DNA from: Lachnospiraceae bacterium UBA1760
GTDB lineage: Bacteria; Bacillota; Clostridia; Lachnospirales; Lachnospiraceae
Direction of reading: 5' to 3'
DNA length: 16,748 bases
NCBI GenBank assembly: GCA_002314775.1
Contig: DCHE01000079.1
Span: forward strand, 1-16,748
Shown: positions 5,547-12,145 of the stretch, piece by piece
Position numbering within the stretch: the stretch's first letter is position 1
How the letters are laid out: each line of letters opens with the position of its first letter
Notes under the pieces: model-generated
The model's input: the letters and a program-made list of their open reading frames with translations, nothing else
What the model was told of the DNA's origin: nothing
Databases searched by the model: none
Made by a program: the position numbers and the translations under genes

Positions 5547-6800
5547 ATGGAAGATTTATTTAGTGTATGGTACCTCATAGGCGCGGCCTTGGTATTCTGG
5601 ATGCAGGCAGGTTTCGCAATGGTTGAGACTGGTTTCACCAGAGCAAAGAACGCAGGTAACATTATCATGAAGAACCTGATGGACTTCTGTATAGGAACTG
5701 TAACATTTATGTTACTCGGCGGAAGCTTACTGATGGGAGATGACATTGGTGGTTTTATCGGAAAGCCAACCATGAAGCTCTTCACGGATTTTGCAAACTT
5801 TGATTTTAAAGGCTTTGTATTCAACTTAGTATTCTGTGCTACAACAGCTACAATCGTATCTGGTGCGATGGCAGAAAGAACAAAGTTCCTTTCATACTGT
5901 GTATATTCAGGAATTATTTCCTTAGTAGTATATCCAATTGAAGCACATTGGATCTGGGGAGGCGGCTTCCTTGTAGATATGGGCTTCCACGATTACGCTG
6001 GATCTACTGCAATTCATATGGTAGGTGGTATATCAGCACTCATCGGTGCGGCAATCCTTGGACCTCGTATTGGAAAGTTTGATAAGGATGAGAATGGTAA
6101 GGTGATTGGCGTTAACGCATTCCCTGGTCACAATATACCAATCGGTGCACTCGGTGTATTCATCCTCTGGTTAGGCTGGTACGGATTTAACGGTGCTGCT
6201 GCAACAAATGTAGCTGAGCTTGGATCTATCTTCCTTACAACTACAATTGCACCAGCAATCGCAACAGTAACATGTATGATCTTTACTTGGATTAAATATG
6301 GCAAGCCTGATGTATCAATGTGTTTAAATGCATCACTTGCAGGTTTAGTTGCAATCACAGCTCCTTGTGATGTAACAGATGGTTTAGGAGCAACAATAAT
6401 CGGTCTTGTAGCTGGTTTACTCGTAGTATTCGGTGTTTGGTTCTGTGATCATGTGATTCACGTAGATGACCCAGTTGGTGCCGTAGCAGTTCACTGCTTG
6501 AACGGTATTTGGGGAACATTTGCAGTAGGTTTATTTGCAACAGACACAGCTCCTGGTATGGCAACTGCTCAGATTAAGAACGGTCTCTTCTACGGTGGTG
6601 GATTTGAACAGCTCGGAATTCAGGGAATAGGTTTCCTTGCAGTAGCAGCCTGGACAGCAGTTACAATGACAATCGTATTCTTCGGCATTAAGAAGACAAT
6701 GGGTCTTAGAGCTTCTGAGGAAGAAGAAATTCTTGGACTTGATCCTACAGAGCATGGTCTTGAGTCAGCTTACGCAGGATTCACAATCATGGATAAATAA
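5547..6800 (+). CDS. amt: Ammonium transporter, Amt/Mep/Rh family, 417 aa
   Basis: This is a trimeric membrane channel for ammonium. I place the start at ATG 5547 because AAGGAGG ends at 5539; the in-frame ATG at 5541 would be only one base from it. Around eleven hydrophobic helices run through the protein. Numbered from 5547, the key family residues are present: FCATTATIVSGAMAER near 96-111 (outer Phe gate), AHWIWGGG (133-140), Asp149 in HDYAGSTAIH, pore histidines His157 and His316 (AVHCLNGIWG), and Phe214 in WYGFNGA. The C-terminal cytoplasmic tail has the conserved LGLDPTEHG...AYAGF segment that contacts PII. The upstream glnB supports regulation by PII. A weak hairpin follows the gene. 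Confidence 0.96.
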   Translation: MEDLFSVWYLIGAALVFWMQAGFAMVETGFTRAKNAGNIIMKNLMDFCIGTVTFMLLGGSLLMGDDIGGFIGKPTMKLFTDFANFDFKGFVFNLVFCATTATIVSGAMAERTKFLSYCVYSGIISLVVYPIEAHWIWGGGFLVDMGFHDYAGSTAIHMVGGISALIGAAILGPRIGKFDKDENGKVIGVNAFPGHNIPIGALGVFILWLGWYGFNGAAATNVAELGSIFLTTTIAPAIATVTCMIFTWIKYGKPDVSMCLNASLAGLVAITAPCDVTDGLGATIIGLVAGLLVVFGVWFCDHVIHVDDPVGAVAVHCLNGIWGTFAVGLFATDTAPGMATAQIKNGLFYGGGFEQLGIQGIGFLAVAAWTAVTMTIVFFGIKKTMGLRASEEEEILGLDPTEHGLESAYAGFTIMDK

Positions 6801-6863
6801 TTATTATCCAACAATTTAATTAAGTATACTCCCTTTCTTTTCCCTTAAAAAGTGGGTATAAAT

Positions 6864-6910
6864 TGGCGCTGTTGCTTTCTCATACTACCCGGCAACAGCG
6901 CCATTTCCTT
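6864..6910 (+). terminator. Hairpin after amt, weak terminator
   Basis: A perfect 12-bp stem, TGGCGCTGTTGC (6864-6875) with GCAACAGCGCCA (6892-6903), and a 16-nt loop. The following sequence (TTTCCTTG) is a poor U-tract, so termination may be incomplete or the hairpin may protect the 3' end. Confidence 0.65.
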
Positions 6911-7003
6911 GTTACAGAATAACTAGAAGAATTATTGATAGTATTTTTAAATGTCAAAAATAACTGTATAAATTGTTGAGAATGCCGATTTAAAAATGAT
7001 ATA

Positions 7004-7032
7004 TTGACATAGAAGTAAAATGAATATAAAAT
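7004..7032 (+). promoter_or_regulatory. Sigma-A promoter of the phosphodiesterase gene
   Basis: TTGACA (7004-7009), 17 bp, TAAAAT (7027-7032); TATAAA at 7025-7030 is an alternative -10. The leader is about 40 nt. Confidence 0.65.
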
Positions 7033-7079
7033 AGCAAATTATTTGATACTGATATTTACTGCAGTGTGAGGTATTTAAG

Positions 7080-7793
7080 ATGAATACAATGGTTATTGCA
7101 CATAGAGGTGCGTCATATCTTTCGGATTTTGAAAACACGCTTGAGTCCTTTGAACTGGCTATACAGCTTGGTTCAGATATGGTCGAGTTTGATGTGAGAG
7201 AGACCTCGGATCATGTACTAGTGGTTTTTCATGATAAAACCTTTGGGGACTCTCCAATTTCATGGCAGGAGTATGATAAAATTGAAAAAGAAGCCTACGA
7301 AAAGGGCTTTCATGTTCCGACCTTTGAGGAAGTACTTGACCTTTGCAAGGGAAGGATTAAAATGGATATAGAAGTAAAGGAAGAGGGCTTTGAGAAAAAG
7401 CTTGTGGATATTCTTAGGAAAAAATGCAACTATTCCGATTACTCTGTGAAATCCTTTAAGGATAAGGTTGTTTTCAAGGTTAAGAGTCTTGATCCTCATA
7501 TTAGAACAGGACTTCTTATTGGCGAGAGCAGGATTAGCTTAAAGAAAAGAATAAATGAGATATTTCCTATTAGAAGGTTAAAAAAGTGCAGAGTGGATTT
7601 TGTGTCCCCTTATTATATGCTTGCCAATGCCTTCTTTATAAAGAGTATGCATAAGGCAGGCTACCAGGTATATGTGTGGACTGTAAATGATATTTCACTT
7701 ATGAAAAAATGCATAAGGAATAATGCAGATGCAATTATCTCAGATAAGCCTGATGCGGTTATGGCAGTGAGAAAAAAGATGGAAGTATTATAA
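7080..7793 (+). CDS. ugpQ: Glycerophosphodiester phosphodiesterase, 237 aa
   Basis: This enzyme hydrolyses glycerophosphodiesters (deacylated phospholipid head groups, teichoic-acid fragments) to glycerol-3-phosphate and an alcohol. The GDPD fingerprint is complete: AHRGAS with His8 and Arg9, ENTLESF (18-24), the metal-binding pair Glu36 and Asp38 in EFDVR, catalytic His51 in FHDKTF, and MDIEVKEEG at about 95-103 (LNIEIK in relatives). The C-terminal barrel strand YVWTVND...ADAIISDKPD is typical. No signal peptide is present, so it is cytoplasmic. The ribosome site is GTGAGGT at 7066-7072. The next gene starts 13 bp downstream and uses an AAGGAG that overlaps this gene's stop codon, so the two are coupled. 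The symbol is given for family only. Confidence 0.92.
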   Translation: MNTMVIAHRGASYLSDFENTLESFELAIQLGSDMVEFDVRETSDHVLVVFHDKTFGDSPISWQEYDKIEKEAYEKGFHVPTFEEVLDLCKGRIKMDIEVKEEGFEKKLVDILRKKCNYSDYSVKSFKDKVVFKVKSLDPHIRTGLLIGESRISLKKRINEIFPIRRLKKCRVDFVSPYYMLANAFFIKSMHKAGYQVYVWTVNDISLMKKCIRNNADAIISDKPDAVMAVRKKMEVL

Positions 7794-7806
7794 GGAGTGA
7801 TACTTT

Positions 7807-8163
7807 ATGAAGAAGAGAATACTTGCATATCTTGAATATGTAGATAATATTTTGAAGGATGAAAAAGAGAGAGACTGGGATAAGGAGATTGAGAGGCATC
7901 TGAACCAGATTTCATTTTTCTCGCATGAGAGGCTTGTGCATCTTTTGGTGTTTATTCTGGTTGCGATTGCAACAGTGATTACAATTCTTGATTTTGTAAA
8001 CTGTGGCGAGCTTATGCTGATTCCACTAATTATATTATTCTTTGTTCTTCTGATTCCGTACTGTGCTCATTATTATCTTTTGGAGAACAGTGTGCAGAAG
8101 ATGTACGAGCAGTATGATTTGATGGTCAATAAAAAAGAAAGCTATTTTAAAATAGAAAAATAA
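7807..8163 (+). CDS. Small two-helix membrane protein of unknown function, 118 aa
   Basis: The start is set by AAGGAGTGA at 7792-7800. The N-terminal 40 residues are charged and helical (YVDNILKDEKERDWDKEIER). Then come two hydrophobic segments, about 46-64 (LVFILVAIATVITIL) and 72-94 (LMLIPLIILFFVLLIPYC), and a short charged C-terminal tail (YDLMVNKKESYFKIEK). It would be a hairpin in the membrane with both ends in the cytoplasm. It is cotranscribed with the glycerophosphodiesterase. I do not recognise the family; pairing with a GDPD suggests something in membrane or lipid turnover, but that is only context. Confidence 0.8.
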   Translation: MKKRILAYLEYVDNILKDEKERDWDKEIERHLNQISFFSHERLVHLLVFILVAIATVITILDFVNCGELMLIPLIILFFVLLIPYCAHYYLLENSVQKMYEQYDLMVNKKESYFKIEK

Positions 8164-8178
8164 GATAGATAATTAGAT

Positions 8179-8200
8179 AAAAATCATATAAAAATCATAT
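8179..8200. repeat. 11-bp tandem duplication after the small membrane protein gene
   Basis: AAAAATCATAT is present twice in direct tandem (8179-8189, 8190-8200), just before the terminator. It is one of three short tandem duplications at gene junctions in this window. Confidence 0.8.
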
Positions 8201-8227
8201 AAAATAACAGGCTAAAATGGGCCATAC

Positions 8228-8268
8228 AAAAATAAAGCAGATTCGATTTTTGAATCTGCTTTATTTTT
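8228..8268. terminator. Strong symmetric terminator
   Basis: A perfect 17-bp stem (8228-8244 with 8252-8268) around a 7-nt loop, with A on the left and T on the right, so it could work in both directions. On the plus strand it ends the phosphodiesterase transcript. Confidence 0.92.
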
Positions 8269-8306
8269 ATATATATGAATCAAACAATAAAAAAACGCCA
8301 AAAAGA

Positions 8307-8336
8307 TTGACTTTTGACGAAAAAATAATGTATAAT
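8307..8336 (+). promoter_or_regulatory. Promoter of the deacetylase/folate transcript
   Basis: TTGACT (8307-8312), 18 bp, perfect TATAAT (8331-8336). The start of transcription near 8343 coincides with the left arm of a dyad (8343-8349/8371-8377). The second TTGACG at 8314 is too close to the -10 to be used. Confidence 0.65.
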
Positions 8337-8342
8337 GGAAAT

Positions 8343-8414
8343 TGCACCTAAAAATCGACATACCGAAATAAGGTGCACCAAACAATTTGTGTTACGGTTA
8401 TATTATAACACAAA
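8343..8414 (+). promoter_or_regulatory. Structured leader with two dyads upstream of the deacetylase
   Basis: The first dyad is TGCACCT (8343-8349) and AGGTGCA (8371-8377). The second is TTTGTGTTA (8386-8394) and TAACACAAA (8406-8414), a perfect 9-bp stem with an 11-nt loop. No U-tract directly follows the second, so it is not an ordinary terminator. These could be operator half-sites or RNA hairpins; no known riboswitch class is recognised. Confidence 0.5.
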
Positions 8415-8456
8415 ATATAGTTTGTAAAGACTTTTTTGAAAAAAGAGGTGATTTTT

Positions 8457-9440
8457 TTGAAGGAACATAGCAAAAAAAATAATAAGCCGGTAAAAGTGCT
8501 TATTATCTTCATGCTGGTACTGATGTGTATTGTTCCAACAGGACTCTGTTTATATACTATGATCAGGATGGACGGCTTGGAACAAAAACTAAATCTTCTT
8601 ATAGAAAGAGAAAGTGAGAGAAGCGAGAATGAGGCTGCTATGAAGGCTGATTTTGACAAATCCCTTAAGGTGGCTGATGGACTTGCTGAGAATCTTGACA
8701 GGGAAGCAGGAAGTGCGATTGAAAAGGATAGTGCTGAGGTAAAAATCCTTTCTCTGCAGAGTGGATTTGATAGCGATATCTCTGAGTTTGTGGAAGAAAC
8801 AGCAGCAACTCAGAAAAAGAAGGTTTACCTGACCTTTGATGATGGCCCTTCTGATTACACGGACGAGATACTAGATGTGCTTAAGGAAGAGGGAGTGAAG
8901 GCTACATTCTTCGTAGTTGGAGCGGATGAGGAGCATTTCCCAGCTTTAAAGAGAATTGTTAAGGAAGGTCATACCTTAGGAATTCATTCGATGACGCATG
9001 AGTATAAGACGATTTATGCAGATATTGAATCTTTTGAGGAAGATGTTTCAAGTATGCATGAAATGTTGTATAATGTTACCGGTGTCGATGTAAAGTATTA
9101 CCGTTTTCCGGGTGGAAGCTCTAACAAGGTATCCAAGGTTGATATTCAGGACTGTATAAAGTACCTTACAGATAACGGATATACATATTTTGACTGGAAT
9201 GCTCTTAATGAAGATGCAACTGGCAAAAACTATTCAGCAAAGGAACTAAATGCAAATGCACTCTCATATATTCGTTCAAACAAGGGCGATTCAGTTGTGC
9301 TTATGCATGATCTTAATGGTCTTAGTAATACAAGAGAGTCTCTTAAGTCACTTATTGAGACTTTGAAAAACGAGGGCTATGAGATTCTTCCAATTACAGA
9401 TAGCACAGACTTAGTTCAGCATAGAAAGCTTAAGGAATAG
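8457..9440 (+). CDS. Membrane-anchored polysaccharide deacetylase (CE4/NodB domain), 327 aa
   Basis: It is likely to remove acetyl groups from cell-wall or surface polysaccharide, for example peptidoglycan GlcNAc, outside the cell. I use the TTG at 8457, six bases after GAGGTG (8445-8450); the TTG at 8436 lies before that site. Residues 1-13 are basic, 14-36 form one membrane anchor, and 40-90 are charged and coiled-coil-like (LEQKLNLLIERESER). The NodB domain starts near 120. Its motifs are TFDDGP (Asp128, Asp129), the zinc histidines in HSMTH (His177, His181), RFPGGSS, FDWNALNEDA (Asp246) and VVLMHD (His284), so the enzyme looks active. It is followed at 40 bp by folC without a terminator, so it probably shares a transcript with the folate genes. 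Confidence 0.92.
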   Translation: MKEHSKKNNKPVKVLIIFMLVLMCIVPTGLCLYTMIRMDGLEQKLNLLIERESERSENEAAMKADFDKSLKVADGLAENLDREAGSAIEKDSAEVKILSLQSGFDSDISEFVEETAATQKKKVYLTFDDGPSDYTDEILDVLKEEGVKATFFVVGADEEHFPALKRIVKEGHTLGIHSMTHEYKTIYADIESFEEDVSSMHEMLYNVTGVDVKYYRFPGGSSNKVSKVDIQDCIKYLTDNGYTYFDWNALNEDATGKNYSAKELNANALSYIRSNKGDSVVLMHDLNGLSNTRESLKSLIETLKNEGYEILPITDSTDLVQHRKLKE

Positions 9441-9480
9441 GACACCACATAAGGCGTATGCCAAGAAGGATGGTGAATAT

Positions 9481-10779
9481 ATGAATAAGCAGGAATTTGA
9501 CAGTTATATTGAGATGAAGAATAGCCTTGGCTCTGTGCCAGGACTTGATAATATTAAAGAACTTATGCGTAGGCTGGGGAACCCAGAACAAAAGATGCCC
9601 GTATTACATATTGCGGGTACCAATGGAAAGGGCTCCATATTTGCCTATGTTGAAAATGTCCTTATGGAAGCAGGACTTGTGGCAGGCAGATTTATATCGC
9701 CTGCCATTTTTGAGTTGAATGAGATGATTCAGGTTAACAAGGAATATATCAGTGACGATGATTTCTGCCTTGTAATGGAAAAGGTTAAACAGGCTGCAAC
9801 AGGCATGGAGGAAGAGCTTAATATGTATCCGACTGCCTTTGAGCTTGAGACAGCAGCTGCATTTTACTATTTTGAGATGAAAAAAGTTGACATAGCCCTT
9901 GTTGAGTGTGGTATGGGTGGAAGACTTGATGCGACTAATCTTGACTACAAGAAGGTAATAAATGTACTCGCATCAATAAGCTTTGACCATATGTCATTTT
10001 TGGGAGATACACTCTATAAGATAGCCAGGGAGAAGCTTGGTATCTGTAAAAAGCAGGATATAGTTGTAAGCTATCCTCAGAATAAAGAGGTGGAGAGTGC
10101 AAAGAGTGAGTATTCAAAGGAAAATGAGCTTACTAGTTTTGATGCAGCTTTAGAGGAGCTAGAGATTACTAAGGAAAGCATATACGGAAGTGAATTTGTA
10201 TATAAGGGCGTTCCGTATATGATTAGAATGAGCAGTGATTATCAGGTTTTAAATGCCATTACCGCAATAGAGACTATAAATGCGCTAAATTCCGTAGCGT
10301 CAGAATTTGGCATAAAAAACATTTCTGATAAGGAAATAAAAATGGGACTTAAGAATACTGTCTGGCCGGGAAGATTTACGGTTGTTTCAGAAAATCCTGC
10401 ATTTATTGTCGACGGGGCTCACAATGAGGATGCCTGGAGGCTGCTTGCACAAAATCTTAATAAGTATTTTACAAACAAGAGTATTGTATATATAATAGGA
10501 GTGCTGAAGGACAAGGAGTATGACAAGATGCTAGAGTATCTTGCACCGACAATGAAGTGTGCATTTACCCTTACTCCGCCGAATCCTAAGCGCGCTCTTG
10601 ATAAGGATGAGCTAAAGAAGCTTATTGAAGCAGCAGGAGTTCATGCCGAGGCCTGTGAAACAGTTGAGATGGCAATTAAAAAGGCCGAAGAGATAGCAGG
10701 TGAGGACGGAGTGGTACTTAGCTGCGGAACCTTATCCTTTGCAGGAGAGGTTCTTAGAAAAAAAGGTTATAAGGTTTGA
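9481..10779 (+). CDS. folC: Bifunctional folylpolyglutamate/dihydrofolate synthase, 432 aa
   Basis: This Mur-ligase-family enzyme adds glutamate to dihydropteroate and to tetrahydrofolate, using ATP. The P-loop is GTNGKGS (46-52). The Mur-type signatures are VECGMGGRLDATN (about 141-153) and SFDHMSFLGDT..IAREKLGI (about 167-187), and the C-terminal domain opens with WPGRFTVV...FIVDGAHNEDAW (about 295-320). The length is normal. The ribosome site is AAGGA at about 9466-9470, ten bases before the ATG. The stop codon lies within the first unit of an 11-bp tandem repeat that fills the gap to the HD gene. It is the first gene of the folate cluster. Whether it has both activities or only the polyglutamate one cannot be read by eye. 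Confidence 0.94.
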   Translation: MNKQEFDSYIEMKNSLGSVPGLDNIKELMRRLGNPEQKMPVLHIAGTNGKGSIFAYVENVLMEAGLVAGRFISPAIFELNEMIQVNKEYISDDDFCLVMEKVKQAATGMEEELNMYPTAFELETAAAFYYFEMKKVDIALVECGMGGRLDATNLDYKKVINVLASISFDHMSFLGDTLYKIAREKLGICKKQDIVVSYPQNKEVESAKSEYSKENELTSFDAALEELEITKESIYGSEFVYKGVPYMIRMSSDYQVLNAITAIETINALNSVASEFGIKNISDKEIKMGLKNTVWPGRFTVVSENPAFIVDGAHNEDAWRLLAQNLNKYFTNKSIVYIIGVLKDKEYDKMLEYLAPTMKCAFTLTPPNPKRALDKDELKKLIEAAGVHAEACETVEMAIKKAEEIAGEDGVVLSCGTLSFAGEVLRKKGYKV

Positions 10780-10806
10780 AATAGGTTTGAAATAGGTTTG
10801 GAAATA
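10773..10806 (+). repeat. 11-bp tandem repeat at the folC-HD junction
   Basis: GGTTTGAAATA occurs twice (10773-10783, 10784-10794), and a third copy has one extra G (10795-10806). The folC stop codon is inside the first unit. The repeat replaces a normal ribosome site for the HD gene; only AGG words within it are available. Confidence 0.88.
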
Positions 10807-10809
10807 TAG

Positions 10810-11292
10810 ATGGACAGAATAGACAGGATACTTTCAAATGAGAAATATTTGAGTACATTAAAATACATTAGTGATAAAGAGGTGGAAAGAAGGTTTTGTC
10901 GACATGGAATTGATCACCTTCTGGATGTTGCCAGGGTCGCTTATATTACCGTGCTTGAAAAGGGATATTCATTTGATAAGGAAATGATATATACAGTTGC
11001 ACTTCTTCACGATATCGGAAGATACTCTGAGCTTGAGAAGGAAGGAATGTCCCATCATATGGCTGGAGCCATTGTTGCGGAGGATATACTTCTTGAGTGT
11101 GGCTATACCAAGGCAGAGATAGAATATATTCAGGGAATAATAAGGCTTCATAAGTATAATGATAAGCCTTGTGACAGCCTCGAATATATTATTTATGATG
11201 CAGATAAAAAGACAAGAAGATGCTATATGTGTGAGGCCTATGATGAGTGCTATTGGAGCGTTGATTTAAAGAATAAATCAGTATTGTCATAG
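10810..11292 (+). CDS. HD-domain hydrolase with C-terminal cysteine motif, in the folate cluster, 160 aa
   Basis: This is a metal-dependent HD-superfamily phosphohydrolase. Metal-ligand candidates are His32 and His36 (RHGIDH), His67-Asp68 (LLHDIGR), His82/His83 (SHHMAG), His114 and Asp132 (YDADK). A cysteine motif CxxCx5C follows (Cys138, Cys141, Cys147), and Cys30 just before the first histidine could be a fourth ligand of a small metal site. The gene sits between folC and folP, 30-34 bp from each, so a role in pterin metabolism is plausible, for example removing phosphate from dihydroneopterin phosphates. MptB of the archaeal methanopterin pathway, an HD enzyme, is the nearest known precedent. 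That role is inference; the substrate is unknown. Its ribosome site is weak, suggesting coupling to folC. Confidence 0.82.
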   Translation: MDRIDRILSNEKYLSTLKYISDKEVERRFCRHGIDHLLDVARVAYITVLEKGYSFDKEMIYTVALLHDIGRYSELEKEGMSHHMAGAIVAEDILLECGYTKAEIEYIQGIIRLHKYNDKPCDSLEYIIYDADKKTRRCYMCEAYDECYWSVDLKNKSVLS

Positions 11293-11326
11293 AATTGCAG
11301 TACATTGACAGGAAGAAGAAATTATA

Positions 11327-12145
11327 ATGAATATTGGAAAATACAGCTTTGAACTTGGAAAAAAACCATATGTAATGGGAATATTAAATGTCACACCGGA
11401 TTCATTTTCTGACGGAGGACGCTTTAACGAGAAGGATGCTATGCTAAAGCATGTCGAGGAGATGATAAATGACGGAGCTTCCATAATTGATGTTGGCGGT
11501 GAGTCAACCAGACCAGGCTATACACTCATATCAGATGAGGAGGAAATCGGGAGAGTATGCCCAGCCATCGAGCTCATAAAGAAGGAGTTTGACATTGCGG
11601 TGACACTTGATACATACAAATACAGGGTGGCAGAGGCCGGCCTTGACGCAGGAGCAGATATGATAAATGATATCTGGGGCCTTAGATATGATGATGGCGA
11701 GATGGCAGAAGTAGTGAGTAAGCATAATTCTGGAATTATACTTATGCATAACCGTAAGGTGGCTGAGTATAATGATTTTATTTGCGATGTGCTTTCGAAT
11801 ATGAAGGAAAGTGTAGCCATTGCACTTGACAAGGGTATAAATAAAGAGCTTATTATTCTCGATCCGGGAATTGGATTTGCAAAGACCTTAGATGAGAATC
11901 TTATACTTATGAATAATCTTGATAAGCTTTGTGCTATGGGTTATCCTGTACTCCTTGGAACCTCGAGAAAATCGATGATAGGACTTACACTTGATTTGCC
12001 GAAGGATGAGAGAGAAGAAGGAACGATTGCGACCAGTGTCTTTGGACTTATGAAGGGATGTGATTTCTTTAGAGTCCACGATGTTAAGAAGAATATGAGA
12101 GCGCTGGATATGACATTTGCTATGATGAATGCGAGGGAAAAATAA
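11327..12145 (+). CDS. folP: Dihydropteroate synthase, 272 aa
   Basis: It condenses hydroxymethyl-dihydropterin pyrophosphate with p-aminobenzoate to make dihydropteroate; it is the target enzyme of sulfonamides. The TIM-barrel signatures are all present: GILNVTPDSFSDGG (18-31), DVGGESTRPG (55-64), TLDTYK (about 92-97), GADMINDIWGL, ILMHNRK, IILDPGIGFAKT, LLGTSRKSMIG with the conserved SRK, and FRVHDV at the C-terminus. The length is normal. The start is ATG 11327 with a modest AGGAAG upstream. Its TAA overlaps the ATG of the next gene by one base (TAATG), so translation of the fusion protein is coupled to it. Confidence 0.95.
   Translation: MNIGKYSFELGKKPYVMGILNVTPDSFSDGGRFNEKDAMLKHVEEMINDGASIIDVGGESTRPGYTLISDEEEIGRVCPAIELIKKEFDIAVTLDTYKYRVAEAGLDAGADMINDIWGLRYDDGEMAEVVSKHNSGIILMHNRKVAEYNDFICDVLSNMKESVAIALDKGINKELIILDPGIGFAKTLDENLILMNNLDKLCAMGYPVLLGTSRKSMIGLTLDLPKDEREEGTIATSVFGLMKGCDFFRVHDVKKNMRALDMTFAMMNAREK

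Noticed and set aside
8314..8336. Second -35-like TTGACG near the deacetylase promoter
   Set aside because: It is only 11 bp from the TATAAT; the TTGACT at 8307 has a usable 18-bp spacing.
9420..9480. Tetrahydrofolate riboswitch upstream of folC
   Set aside because: The gap is only 40 bp and shows no pairing pattern of a known folate riboswitch.
11305..11328. TTGACA and TATAAT words just before folP, possibly a promoter
   Set aside because: The spacing is only 12 bp and the -10-like word overlaps the folP start codon.
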